A stretch of 64,000 bases of DNA from Nymphaea colorata (GCF_008831285.2 NC_045146.1:18717149-18781148), one strand, 5' to 3'. Shown: positions 22,201 to 33,400, numbered from the stretch's first letter. Made by a program: numbers and translations. The notes: generated from the sequence alone by a model not told the origin.

Positions 22201-23803
22201 CAATAAAATGCATTCTAAGTGTGTTCTTCTTAGTTTACGGGCATTTACTTGCCATGTCTTCCTCTTATGTTGTGCGTTGGCCTTGTTGGGACTTCGAAGA
22301 ACGGGAATTGATCTATAACTGGTTTTTACATTTTAATGAAATCACACGGATCACCTTGTTGACTGCCTGCCTGTCGTCCTGAATTTCTTTTTCAGCTTAG
22401 CTTTTCTTGTTTTCCCCTTTTGAATGAGTTGTCAAGTCTTTCATGCGTGAATTGAGCATCCTGTCTTTTTACTAATCTGAAACATGTTCCACCGTAAGTG
22501 ATTCAAGTTGTTACTCTCGTTCTATGTAGATGCATGTCATGTGTTCTCCTATGCATGGGCTTATCTCATTTGTTCTAACTGCTCAATCTTGCCCATTTTA
22601 ATATTCACTGGTGTTAATTTTTTAGTTTATTACTATAGCTTATGGTATTTTTAATCCTTTGGTAGCAATTGTCAGGGAAGCTGCTGTGAATTTCTGGTTT
22701 TTAAAAGCCAGTTTTCTGACTTGATGCTTACTCATGCAGCACTATTGAGTTGAATACGCTTGAATAATGGCTAGTTGTTGTGTACTCAGTTCTGCCAATG
22801 CATATCCATTTCCATGAATTTCACCTCTTTATCATGAGGGTAGGGACCGTATCAGCATTTGATGGACGTTTTTGCATGATTCAGTAAAGTGAATACACTG
22901 CCATCTCTTACAAATTTCTCTTTTTCTTAGAAACCATTTTTTCCTGTTCTGCAATTGTTTTTTGAAGTTCGTAGGTGAAGGATCTCTTGACAATGGAAGG
23001 AGCCATTCTGTTGACAGAGACAAACCATTTTATCTTTGTTTACTGCATATTCAATTGTAACTTGTATTTATTGTTAAGAGTTCTTATTTCTAAAGGAATT
23101 TTGACTTTTAGTTTTTATGTAGTTGAGCTTTTCTTTTTAAATTGTAGTTGATTGCATATATCAACTAATGCCCCTGAAGCTAGCTTCCTAATCACATGGT
23201 TTGAAATTGGATTTTGCAGAAAGCATAGCAAGTTGGTGACTATAGGTTGCAGGTGTTGCACATGCATGCATCAACAAAAAATTGAATTCAATGTTTGCCA
23301 CAAGCCGCTCAAGGATCACGGCGCAGCTTTTCCTAATGATGGTAGAACATAAAAGTCGGATTCGGATATAACATAAAAGTCGGATTCGGATATCTTTTGG
23401 TGGATTCGGATATAACATATAAGTCGGATCGGATTCGGATATAACATAAAAGTCGGATTCAGATATCTTCTGGTGGATTCGGATATAACATAAAAGTCGG
23501 ATCGGATTCAGATATAAAAAGTTGAATTCGGATCGGATTCGGATAAATTTAAAATTCGGATCGAATTCGGATAAATTTGAAGTTCGGATTCGGATCGGAT
23601 TCAAAATAACTTAAAAATCGGATTCGGATCGGATTCAAAATAACTTAAAAATCGGATTCGGATTTTAAAATCGGATTCGGATATGATATAAATTTTTTTC
23701 ATCCGAATCCGAATTCATATCCGAATCCGAATATATGAATATCCGAAAAATCGGATATGGTAAAAGATACATCCGATCCGAATCCGATCCGTTGACATCC
23801 CTA
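19236..23803. mobile_element. 4.6-kb non-autonomous hAT element carrying host-gene DNA
   Basis: Termini are perfect 25-bp inverted repeats beginning TAGGGATGTCAACGGATCGG (19236-19260 and 23779-23803). They are flanked by the 8-bp target duplication GGTTTGGG (19228-19235 and 23804-23811). Unit 2 has the uninterrupted empty site near 46080. Both ends carry dense CGGATTCGGAT subterminal repeats (19250-19500 and 23355-23790). The interior has a 1.5-kb very AT-rich part (19560-21130), then a GC-richer part (21170-23340) resembling a gene 5' end with first exon and intron. No transposase frame is visible, so it would need a helper. Confidence 0.9.
21309..21347 (+). other. candidate captured first coding exon inside the hAT element
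   Basis: A pyrimidine-rich, GC-richer leader (21180-21308) precedes ATG and 13 codons (MQPRAFRSSLSRK) ending at a donor AAG|GTAGTG, followed by a CT-rich intron-like stretch. This is the arrangement of a plant gene 5' end. Later exons are not recognised, with a possible exon after TTTTGCAG near 23219. The source gene is unknown. Confidence 0.35.
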
Positions 23804-23811
23804 GGTTTGGG

Positions 23812-25194
23812 TTAAGAGGTTAAAGATTCTGGAACCGAGCAGATTCTCTCTTTGGCATCAGTGTCTTCAAAGTGAATATGCACTAAAATTTGACCTCAAT
23901 GAAGTGAATGTGCAATTGGTAGTGGAAATGCACCAAGTTTTGAGAGAACTTAATTATGCTTATGTGTGCAAGCACAGAGATTAAAGAAAAAAAAAGAGGC
24001 CCATTAAATCATTAGTTATATCTTGGTCATGTCCTGATCATTTATTAGTAGAAGTTTCATATTTCATGTTTTGATATTCAAGAAAGATGCAATTTTTCTC
24101 GTCTCACTTTTTGAATTTGGCACTACTTGAGTTCACATTGTCAAATTACTGCTTTTGATTAACCGATATTGGACATTGTTTCCACAAAAATAGTAGACCA
24201 AACAAAAATGACGGTGATGAGGATGCTGGTGGAAAAGAAAGTTTGATTTGGCCAATTGTAGCTAATGGAGAAGGAAAAAGCCAAGCTAAATCAGCGAGTG
24301 GAGGCATATTCATTGGATTGGACAAATGTCAAGTCCACCTTTGAGATCGTGATTCTGAGTCAGCTGGAAAACCTTGAGCTCTTATTCTTTCAAAGTTTGT
24401 CAACTATGCGAATAAGCACCTATTAGTCCGTTTGGTTATCTTAATTCTAATTGTCTGTGGGCAAGCATGCGATGTTTTTATTGTAAAATCAAGCATATAC
24501 TTCAAAGGAAAGGGATGTAAAATACGATTTCTATGGTTTCTTTAAGAAAAAAATACAAATATACTTGTCAAATTGCCATTAACTTCGGTAGTTGCATACA
24601 ATATTAAGTAATAATGGTTACCATGCCATGGGAGTTTTTAACTCTTAGGTTTTCCCAAACGAAGATTTACTTACATGAATTTAGTATTGTGAAGCTGTAA
24701 AAACAACAAGACTTTTGTTCATTTGCTAGAATCGTCCTCTTTTGCCTATGCCCAAAACCTCCTCACATCAAAGATAAAAACTTAAAATTTGGCACTCACC
24801 TTTTATTAATTTGTTGGTCAATTCTTATTAATTTGTTGTTCCCTTGTGAACTGCTTTGTAGTTAGTTGGTGACTGAGGAAACAGTGAGAATCAGGTTGGT
24901 AGTTTAATCCCCACTGCCATTTTTCTAAACATTACTACAATCGGATGTTCTGAGGTAATAAAGGAAGCGGAGGGAGGGTCTTGACAGCGAGCATCTAATA
25001 ACACTCCCAAATGAAGCAAAAAACCAGAAACAGAAGACACACAAAGTAGGCCGGACAGAGATGAATAGTTAAACAGCAAAACCAAGAACCTTTTTATTTA
25101 TTCTTATGCACAAAAGTAGTTCCATTAAACATTCTGCTTCACTAAGGATGGACAGAGCAGTAGATGGGACTCTCGGAGGCCGTAGCAGAGCAGA
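23812..25194. other. unit segment before sHSP B; unrecognised frame remnants
   Basis: Matches 46080-47367. 23850-23985 is a broken version of an open frame better kept at 46042-46245. A 65-bp segment near 24190-24255 is absent from unit 2. Nothing here is recognisable as a gene. The last 250 bases contain the 3' flank of sHSP B with an inverse AATAAA near 25093. Confidence 0.55.
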
Positions 25195-25599
25195 TCATCC
25201 TCCGGTAGCGGCCTTCAGTTCCTCCAGCTTGGGAATGGTTACCTTCAGCACACCATTCTCCAGGTGCGCCTTCACAGCATCTAAGTTCGGATCGAAGGGC
25301 AGCCGGAACTGCCGCCAGAACTTGCCGTCGGGCCTCCCCGCCCGGTGCCACTTGTCCCCCCTCTGCCTCCCTCTCCTCATCCCCTTTCCTCTTGCCGCTC
25401 ATCCTCAGTACCCTTCCCTCCTCCACCTCAATCTTTATGTCCTCCTTCTTCACCCCTGCAATTCCCATACCCAAACATATCTCTCCTTCAACACTACTTT
25501 TCTATTCTTCCATTTCTTGGAGAAAAAATCATTCATCCCAATTTCAGAAGACCAAAATAAGAAGAAAAACACACATAGGGAGAGAGAGAGAGAGAGAGC

Positions 25600-26072
25600 T
25601 GTTGGGATTTGTCCCCATAACGCATATACAAAACCAAATGTATATATCCTAAACAGGATTATGCTCATGCTAAATCATTGAATTAAACAAAACCTTAAAT
25701 TTAATCGGAAGCGTACTTGAATCCATCTGATCTGGGACACGGGAAGATCGCAGCAGAGTCTTCCAGAGTACGTGCGGCACGCTTGAGGTCTCTCAGATGG
25801 GAAAGAGAAAAACCCTAGAAACCAATGTTTCAGGCAACTATTGCACGACCCCAGGAACCACTACCATTTTATAATAAAGGACAATTACAGATTCCACCCA
25901 TCAAAGAGTCCGTAAATCTATACCGGTATCTATACATTTTAAAATTACCCCATACCATCTAAAATGAGGTAATATCCCAAAATGCAATCACTTAAGCGGA
26001 TATTCACGTTAAGACAGCCATAATGTCTGAAATTCCTCATAGACATATGCCGGCCCACCAAATGATCTTACA
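25600..26072 (-). repeat. copia-1 3' LTR
   Basis: 473 bp, TGTTGGGATTT...ATCTTACA on the + strand. It is preceded (in element direction) by the purine-rich tract GGCCCAAGTGGGAGAT at 26088-26073, the likely plus-strand primer. It is about 95 % identical to the other LTR. Confidence 0.93.
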
Positions 26073-26539
26073 ATCTCCCACTTGGGCCAAATATGTCTTT
26101 ATATATTCAGACATTACACAAAACCTTAGGAGCTCATAATTGATATCTTATTAAACGTCATTTCACCAATCTCGTACATAATCATATCAACACAGAACAA
26201 AAGCGGCTTTCGCTATATCAAAATTAGCTAAACCTTCAATGATCACAAATGTTAACATAATCAATGACATAGATCTGATATGGATGTATAGCATGGGAAT
26301 TACATGTAATGTGATTTTTTACAACAACATGTATATTCTCAACTGGTCCAACTTTAAAATGTTATGGAGATCAAAACACAAACACATAAAATACAGAATG
26401 GAACTAAAGAACTTTAAACTTTATTCTGCAGAAAACTGAATATGTGTTCATACATTAGAGCAAACAAAATAAAAACTCCCAATAAACCAGCACATCATCT
26501 AAGGATAACACCTCCATAGGAACAACATGTTCGTGAAAG

Positions 26540-26900
26540 ACCTTATGTGTTAAACCCTTGGCAAGCGAATCCGCAAATCATAGAGTTTGTCCCAATATGC
26601 TCTAAGGACACCTGACCATTCTGTATCCCCTCTTTAACAGCCCAAAAAAACTTAATGTCGATGTGCTTCGAATTTGACAAATTGTGGCTGTTGTAAGAAT
26701 ACATGACTGCTGAATTATTGTCACACAACAACCTTAGTGGTCTTTCTATACCATACATAATGCGCAGCCTCGTGACAAAATTTTGCAATCACAAAACCTG
26801 ATTGGATGCCATTATCTTGGCACCCAGCAAAGTCAGAATCTGAATGCCCAATGATCTCCCACTGGTCTGACTTTTTGTATGTGAACATAAAACCCTTTTG
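26540..26900 (-). pseudogene. copia-1 RNase H remnant
   Basis: Fragments in shifting frames: SDSDFAGC near 26840-26820, then RPLRLLCDNNSAVMYSYN and SNSKHIDIKFFWAVKEGI. The family signatures (L-x-C-D-N-x-S-A and K-H-I-D-I-x-x-H/F) identify copia RNase H. Stops and frameshifts break it. 26089-26540 is non-coding 3' sequence of the element. Confidence 0.8.
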
Positions 26901-26956
26901 TTCTTTGTAAGTACTTCATTACCCTTTTGGCTGCTTTCTAATGATCCATACCAGGA

Positions 26957-27433
26957 TCACTTAAGTATCTGCCTAACACTCCAATGATAAATGCAATCCG
27001 GATGAGTACAAACCTGAGCATACATAAGCCTTCCCACAACAAACGAATATGGAATCCTTTCCATTTCCTTATATTCGATTTCACTTTTAGGGCACTGTTT
27101 GAGATAAAACTTCTCTCCTTTAGCAATTGTAGTATCTCCTGGTTTACAATCCTTTATGCCATATCGCTGAAGTACCTTATCAATGTAGGCCTTTTGTGAT
27201 AATCCGAGAATACCCCGAGAACGATCTCGAAATATTTGGATCCCCAAAACAAAAGATGCACAACCAAGATCCTTCATGTCAAACTTTGTTGACAAAAAAT
27301 TTTTAGTTTCATGCAATATGCCTACATCATTACTTGCCAGCAATATAACATTGACATATAAAAACCAAAAGATAAATTTACCCACTGAACTTTTGGTATA
27401 CATATTCATCAACCATATTAGCCTCGAAACCAA
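26957..27433 (-). pseudogene. copia-1 reverse transcriptase, C-terminal half
   Basis: A 158-codon frame reads FWFLYVNVILLASNDVGILH, KFDMKDLGCASFVLGIQIFR and LSQKAYIDKVLQRYGIKDCK, the copia RT palm and connection. The catalytic Tyr-Val-Asp-Asp has become Tyr-Val-Asn-Val, removing both metal-binding Asp residues. The N-terminal RT half is missing to the right. Confidence 0.88.
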
Positions 27434-27839
27434 ATGAAACTATAATTTAATGAAATTTGTAATACCATTGACTGGAAAGCTTGCTTTAGTCAATATATAG
27501 ATTTTCTTAGTGACATCTCTACTTAATTTTCTTGAGGTTGTTGAGTTTGTTCTTCAATATGGAGATCGACATCATTGCCTTCTTATGAATATGTTGATGG
27601 AACAATGTCAGGAATGAATACTTGACTATTGCTTACAACATCTGTATGAGTGGACTCAGGTCCCTCTTCAAAGGCAATGTGTTTAACCTAATCACCTCCC
27701 CCAAACTCAATATCCTCAAAGAAATGGGCATTTCCCTTTTCAAACAAAGACTTACTGAATGAATTATAAAATTTATAACCTCTTAATGTTTGTTCATTCT
27801 CTCTTTATACATACAATGCAAACATTAAAGTCTACAAAA

Positions 27840-28376
27840 TCAAAGGGACTCAAGAATTCTATTCGACATAAGCCTTTTATTCTCTTTTGAGATTTGTCCT
27901 AAGCGCCAATGCCATAACATAGCAGAATTATCTTTGGCTAATTTTCTTTTAGTACCACTAAACGTAACATGCACGGTTTCATTATATGAAGCAACCGTAT
28001 CAAGCAAATAGAGGTTATTGCTACCAGACAAAGAACCAGTGATAATCAAATTTGAATGCAGAACCAACTTAAATTTATTTCCTCCAAATGAACAATAATA
28101 ACCAAATTTGTCCAGTAAAGAAATAAAAAACAAATTCCGTCTAAAAGACGGTACTACATAAGTTTCTGTCAAATTCAAAAAACAACCAGTCTTTAACAAT
28201 AACCTAAAAAATCTGCTATGGCTTCAATCTTTACCTTCATGTCATCGCCCTCATAGATGAATCTTTCAGCATCAATTGGCGTCTAACAATTTAGGTAGCC
28301 CTGCACAGAAACACTTATGTGAGTAGTAGCAACTGAATCTACCCACAAGTGCCTTGGTACTGAAATTAAATTAACC
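27840..28376 (-). pseudogene. copia-1 protease remnant and GAG-pre-integrase domain
   Basis: Near 28350-28310 the minus strand reads HLWVDSVATTHIS, a retropepsin active site (normally Asp-Ser-Gly) with Gly replaced by Val. After stops, 28199-27840 is open for 119 codons (SFRRNLFFISLLDKFGYYCS ... LWHWRLGQISKENKRLMSN), the GAG-pre-integrase region. Between 27840 and 27433 only the linker after integrase (GYKFYNSFSKSLFEKGNAHF) is recognisable, so the integrase catalytic core is deleted. Confidence 0.82.
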
Positions 28377-29234
28377 TCAGAACAAACCCAAAGTAAGAAT
28401 CGTACCTTTCTTTTCACGCAATGCGTGATACTTAGTACAATCCTTCTTCATATGACCTTCATCCTTGCAAAAGAAGCAGTTTGATTTGCCTTCCTTATGC
28501 TTCTTTTGTTTCTTGATGGATGCGTGATCAACTGCAACTTCCTTAATAGCATTTCTTTTCTTACTTTTAAGCGTAGTAGCCAAGTGAGCACTTTCTATCA
28601 TATCATGCTTCAATCTCTCATCTTCTTCTACACAATGCGAAATGATCTCATTAAGAGTCCATTTCTCCTTCTGACAGTTATAACTAACTTTAAACTGTCC
28701 AAACTGTGGTGGAAGAGAAAGAAAGACCATATGCACTATAAAGTCTTCAGGTAACCTCAGACCTAGTGCCTGTAATTTTGAAGCAAGATGAGACATTTCC
28801 ATAATATGCTCTCGTATGTTCCCCTTACCTTTATACTTCAGCGTCACAAGTTTGCTCAAAAGAGTGCTTGTTTCAGCCTTTTCATTTTTAGCAAAACGTT
28901 TTTCAATCTCTTCAAGGAACGCCTTGGCACTAGCCTTTTCAGTAACAGTGCCCCGAAAATTTTCTGGGATTGATCTCTTCATGATCATTAGACACATGCG
29001 GTTTGAGCGTTCCCACCGTTCAAAGTACCGCTTATCCTCATGGGAACTTTGATCTGTTGGATGAGGTGGGCACAACTCCCTAAATGCAAGGTCAAGATCC
29101 ATACAACCCAGAACAATCATGACAGTTTCTTTCAAGTCCTTAAAATTTGAACTATTTAACTCAGGAACAGTACTCAAATTTGCAGATATCATGGAAGCAG
29201 AACTCACTGTACAAAGAACAACAAAAAATATCAA
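28377..29234 (-). CDS. copia-1 gag (capsid and zinc knuckle)
   Basis: The open frame is 285 codons, with the likely true start at the internal Met of MISANLSTVPELNSSNFKDL (residue 15). ERWERSNRMCLMIMKRSIPE and FEEIEKRF-like segments match the UBN2-type copia gag. A zinc knuckle CFFCKDEGHMKKDC (C-x2-C-x4-H-x4-C) lies near the C-terminus. Gag forms the virus-like particle and packages element RNA. This is the only long intact frame of the element; protease and polymerase frames are broken. Confidence 0.88.
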   Translation of the reverse strand: MIFFVVLCTVSSASMISANLSTVPELNSSNFKDLKETVMIVLGCMDLDLAFRELCPPHPTDQSSHEDKRYFERWERSNRMCLMIMKRSIPENFRGTVTEKASAKAFLEEIEKRFAKNEKAETSTLLSKLVTLKYKGKGNIREHIMEMSHLASKLQALGLRLPEDFIVHMVFLSLPPQFGQFKVSYNCQKEKWTLNEIISHCVEEDERLKHDMIESAHLATTLKSKKRNAIKEVAVDHASIKKQKKHKEGKSNCFFCKDEGHMKKDCTKYHALREKKGTILTLGLF

Positions 29235-29819
29235 ACATGCTCACAATCAATACATATACAAAGATGCAATAACAAATATAAATGAATTTAAATATAATGG
29301 CCTAAATCCCATCACAAGGTACCGGTGCAACATTAATATCCTATCTTTGGATTGAAATACTAACTGCAAGTGATATTCTTGGTCAATAATGAATATAGAT
29401 AATTAACCCTGTCAAACAACGAGCCTATCTTTGGATTGACTCGCTATTAACATGGAAACCTGAAAAATTATCACATATTCATTGCCCTGTATACTTAAAC
29501 CTGACCAAACAACAATCCTCATTTGGGCTGATCATTGTCCGCATGGATCAAGTATACTATCATCTAATGTTTAAAACAAACAAATTCGTACAACAGAGGT
29601 CACTTTGGCGATATAAAATACAAACTTACTCATTTGAAACAACAGACATGACCAAAGATCAAATTCACATTCCAAACATTCATTTAAAGTACACACACAA
29701 ATTAACAACATGCAAAACATAATGCATAAACCAAATTCTCATACAAGTATGCCCTACATTAAATTCAAAACCAAAATGATTCAATGAAATGGACCCAAAA
29801 GAGTCCAAAATTTATAAAC

Positions 29820-30965
29820 CGGTACCATAATCGTGCTTAAGAGGGTCAAGAACTACTGAATCGGCCTTAAAATGGCCCGTATCGTTCTTAAACCACAATT
29901 AGAACACCCACATGCCTCTACATAGGACTGAACCAGTCTAAAAATTGGAGGTACCGACCAAAAAATACACCGTATCGGTTCTAAAACCCACTGAACCGGT
30001 TAAAAAAATGGCAAAAACAGGTTTAAAAACTGAATGAACCGGTCTGCAAGCCCTGAATCAGTTAAAAAACTGAATGAACCGGTCCCAAAATAGTCCAAAT
30101 CGGGTTTAAAAGGTCTGAACCGGTTCTAAAACTGAATGAACCGGTCCACCAAATGTCCGAATCGGTCTCCAAAGGTATGAACCGGTTCCAAAAGGGTCCG
30201 AACCGATCTAAAAACAACTGAATCGGTCTGAAACCAAACAAACCGGTTTGACTCTTTTCAGAACCGGTTTGACAAGGATGAACCGTCTCTCAAAAGTTAA
30301 ACCGCATGGATACGGGTCGGGTTCTGTCTCCAAAAACTGAACACAGCGCGCGGGCGAGCGGGCGCGCGGCAAAATGATTTTTTATTTATTTAACTTTATG
30401 GATCCGAGTCGGGTCAGGACTGACCCGACCCGGGTCCGACCCGCCTCCCGCTCGACCGACGCCGCTGCTCACCCGAAACCGCTGCTCGCCTCTGATCAGT
30501 CACCGAATTGACGGCAAACGGCGAAATTGCCTCCGGCGGGCCACCGGGGGCCTTGGGTGGGCGCCGGTGGGTGTCACGACGCCGTCCGGTGAAAGAGAGC
30601 TCGATGGCATGGCCGGAGGTGGGCGAAAGCCTTTCTACTGCCCCTGTTGCAGTTCTTTCAGAAATCGAAAAGGGAAATCGGAAGGGACGGAGGCGGGTGG
30701 GCGCCGTGCCGCCAGAACTGCTGGCCCCGGCCGTTGCCCCTCTCTGCCGTCGCCTCCCCTTTTGTGTCTTCTTCTTGTTTCGTGGCTGCGACAGAAGCCC
30801 GACGGCTTCTGTCGCCCACAACCGAGGTTCAACAGCCGGTGGGTCACACCGCCCCTTCTGGCGACAGCGACCTCGCCGGCCGTTTCCCCTCCCTTTGTCC
30901 GTTGCTTCGGTTGCGACGGAAGCCGACGGCTTCCATCGCCTACGCGATGGAGGCCGTCGCCCCCT
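29820..30965 (-). other. copia-1 leader: AACCGGT-repeat zone and GC-rich structured zone
   Basis: The primer site is 1.8 kb from gag. 29820-30300 has about 20 spaced AACCGGT/GAATCGGT words, most 20-40 bp apart and linked by TCTAAAA-like spacers. 30330-30965 is very GC-rich and folds on itself (for example GGAAGCCGACGGCTTCC at 30920-30936 and GAAGCCCGACGGCTTCTGTC near 30796). Long open frames exist on both strands (30414-31025 minus, 30508-31077 plus), but this is expected from the GC bias and they match nothing I know. It could be a packaging or promoter region, or captured host DNA. Confidence 0.5.
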
Positions 30966-31070
30966 GTCCAGTTTTTTTTTTTTTTTTGAAAACCAAAAAT
31001 TGCAGTCGAAGAAAAGGAACATCAAAATGAAAAGAACGCCAAAAGATCAACGATTCAACAACGAGCATAG

Positions 31071-31082
31071 GCTCTGATACCA
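31071..31082 (-). promoter_or_regulatory. copia-1 primer-binding site (initiator Met tRNA)
   Basis: The minus strand reads TGGTATCAGAGC two bases inside the 5' LTR, complementary to the 3' end of plant initiator Met-tRNA. It fixes the element's orientation. Confidence 0.92.
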
Positions 31083-31084
31083 AA

Positions 31085-31558
31085 TGTTGGGATTTCACCC
31101 AATAACGCATATACAAAACCAAACGTATATATCCTAAACAGGATCATGCTCATGCTAAATCAATGAATTAAACAAAACCTTAAACTTAAGCGGAAGCGTA
31201 CCTGAATCCATCTGATCTGGTGCACGGGAAGATCGCAGCAGAGTCTTCCAGAGTACGTGCGGCGCGCTTGAGGTCTCTCTCAGATGAGGAAGAGGAAAAC
31301 CCTAGAAACCAATGTTTCAGGTAACCATTGCACGACCCCAGGAACCACTACCATTTTATAATAAAGGACAATTACAGTTCCACCCATCAAAGAGTCCGTA
31401 ATTCTATACCGGTATCTATACATTTTAAAATTACCCCATATCATCTAAAATGACGTAATATCCCAAAATACAATCACTTAAGCGGATATTCACGTTAAGA
31501 CAACCATAATGTCTAAAATTCCTCATAGACATATGCCGGCCCACCAAATGATCTTACA
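31085..31558 (-). repeat. copia-1 5' LTR
   Basis: 474 bp; the partner of 25600-26072. Differences include substitutions, a 2-bp indel near 31280 and a 1-bp indel, and many are transitions. It adjoins the mutated target duplicate AAAGT (31559-31563). Confidence 0.93.
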
Positions 31559-32819
31559 AAAGTACCACTCTCCTGTTCTTCCATTCTTTGGAGTTCGAAT
31601 AAAGGACATCAATTGCTAAACAACTGAAGAACTATGACCGATGAAAGTTTAAAAGGCTATAAGAAGAAGAAGAAGAAGAAGCTACGTACCAGAGATGTCT
31701 AGGCTGATGAAATGGGCAAGAGAGGTTTCCTTCCAATCGACGGGGGCAAGGGTCACGGGCGTATCCAGAGACTTGGGAAGCGTAAAGGGGGATTGCTCCA
31801 GGATCCTGAAGGGATCCACCGCTTCCGGAGGACCCATCATGTCCCATAGCCTACTATAGGGCAGCATGCCCCTCACCGACTCCGGCAAGAATGCCACCCC
31901 ACAAACAACGATGCCATTACCAACAAGACAGATGTCCTCATCTTCTTCCCTTCCTCCACGTCACGACCCACCCTCTGCCTTCTGCTGGGAAGCAATGAGA
32001 AGCGCTTAAGACAGAGAGAGCACGACACTGATGCCTCTCCGAAAGCTCAATTCAGGGAGGGAGATGCCGATGGAGATGGAGATGGAGATGGTGGGGTTTT
32101 ATCTCTCTAGACTCGTCCAGTTGATCTCTGTTTCCTTAGCCTCTCTAACACAAAAACCAGACACCTTTTTAAAGAAGAACGTAGAAGGAAGGAGATCGAT
32201 CTAGAGCTTCAAGCGGATCGATGGGCAAGAGTCCGCACATTTCTCCCCACGACTCTGTTCTCGGAGCAACAGCCAGACTCTATACAGTCGGGACCTCGTA
32301 CAAAGTGATCTGGATATCAAATTTTGGGTCCCTTTCAAGATCCCATAGTTATAGAAAAACTTTTTTTTTTTACGTTGAAAAGACTTGTTAAAACTGTTTT
32401 AAGGGTAAAAGGAAAGTCTTTAAAATTGCATCTACAACTTTGTGCCCTGGCCACAATAAAAAAAAAAGATTACCAAAAACGTAGTTAAATTTCTTATTTT
32501 TAATTTAAAAGTTCAGGTGACCGGGACCCCGGACCCCTTTGGGGAACTTTTATGTAACAAACTAAGCGGTAAAAGTAAGTTTTTGCTCCTAAAACAATAA
32601 ACAGGTTGAATAGTTTAAATTTCTCATGAGAAAAAAAGATTGTCCTATCATTGTCTCTTTTTTCTTGTCTGTCTAACTAATGGACATATAATGATTGATG
32701 AAGCCAACATTGCTAACTAAAGTTGAAGTACTGAAAAAAATAAAATGGTAAGTCGGAAGGAACCCATATATGGAGAAAATGGTACTCTGGCCGGATGCAC
32801 AATGTGTAGAGTTACTCGA

Positions 32820-33400
32820 TCTCAACTCGTGTAAACTCGATTCGAGGCAAGACGAGATTGGGCTTGAGAGTACTCTTCTAAGAAGTAAACATAAAGAATA
32901 AGCAAAATAGATCGAGCTACTCGATCTCGGCTTGTCTAAACTTGATTCTGAGAATGAGCCAAGAACGGGCTCGAGTAACCTCTTCTAAGAGGTAAACAAA
33001 ACAATGCAGCAAAATGGATCGAGCTGCACAGTCTCAACTTGGCTAAACTCGAAACACTTATAAGAGATAAAACATAAGTTGCAACAAAATGGATCGAGCT
33101 ACTCGTTCTCAACTTTGTCTAAACTTGACTTGAGAATGAAAGGAGTTTGGGCTCAAATGAACACTGTAAAAGCGAAGAGGTAAACTGAGATGCAAAATGG
33201 ATCGAGCTACTCGATCCCAACTTGTCTAAACTCGACGGAAGAACGAGCTGAGGTTGGGCTTGAGTAAACACTTGTAAGAGGTAAACATAAGGATGCGGCA
33301 AAATGGATCGAGTTAACTCAATCTCAACTTGTCTAAACTCGACCGGGAACAAGCCGAGGTTGGAGTGGATAAAACTGTTCCAAGAAGTAAGAATAAATGG
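32820..33400. repeat. TCGAG-rich minisatellite beside sHSP C
   Basis: Degenerate units of about 100 bp (GATCGAGCTACTCGATCTC, TTGTCTAAACTTGA, GGTAAACATAA) in inverse orientation to 14440-15240. It lies between the promoter side of copy B (31941-32300) and the 3' side of copy C. 32400-32800 is AT-rich and shows nothing. Confidence 0.8.

Larger units (their letters stand above)
25600..31558 (-). mobile_element. copia-1: Ty1/copia LTR retrotransposon in the sHSP B intron
   Basis: LTRs 25600-26072 and 31085-31558 start TG and end CA. On the minus strand the order is 5' LTR, primer site, 1.8-kb leader, gag, protease remnant, GAG-pre-integrase, post-integrase linker, reverse transcriptase, RNase H, polypurine tract, 3' LTR, which is the Ty1/copia order. 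Flanks are AGAGC on the left and AAAGT on the right; unit 2 shows AGAGC at the empty site, so one 5-bp duplicate has gained two transitions. The LTRs differ at 25 places by eye. The integrase core is deleted, the protease Asp-Ser-Gly is mutated and the RT active site is lost, so it is not autonomous. Confidence 0.95.
25195..31941 (-). pseudogene. sHSP copy B, frame-broken and split by copia-1
   Basis: Exon 1 is 31941-31690 and exon 2 is 25455-25195, minus strand. Copia-1 (5.96 kb) sits in the intron between them. The N-terminus starts MRTSVLLVMASLFVG, but a G run of four instead of five (31897-31900) shifts the frame inside the signal peptide. The original frame then reads [20 protein letters not shown]. 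In exon 2 a G run of six (25356-25361) shifts the frame again, between REAEGG and [17 protein letters not shown]. The protein would end [11 protein letters not shown], without the I-x-I anchor and the ER-type tail. Both indels are shared with copy E. Translation from an internal Met (MLPYS) could give a short cytosolic product at best. Confidence 0.88.

Noticed and set aside
19250-23790. Regularly spaced CGGATTCGGAT repeats that could suggest a CRISPR array or satellite.
   Set aside because: Spacing is irregular, repeats occur on both strands, and they sit at the ends of an element with hAT termini and an 8-bp target duplication in a eukaryotic genome.
24891-25085. 64-codon minus-strand frame (MVLLFNYSSLSGLLCV...), repeated at 47084-47278.
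   Set aside because: It lies in the 3' flank of sHSP B/E, has no homology I recognise, and its conservation is explained by the recent duplication.
25100-25681. Plus-strand frame of 191 codons at the 3' side of sHSP B (and 159 codons at 47357).
   Set aside because: Antisense shadow of sHSP exon 2, as the minus-strand translation is clearly an alpha-crystallin domain.
30414-31077. Long overlapping open frames on both strands (203, 189, 140 and 127 codons).
   Set aside because: They overlap in several frames of a GC-rich, stop-poor stretch inside the copia-1 leader and have no recognisable domain. The composition (Arg, Pro, Ser) is what GC bias alone gives.
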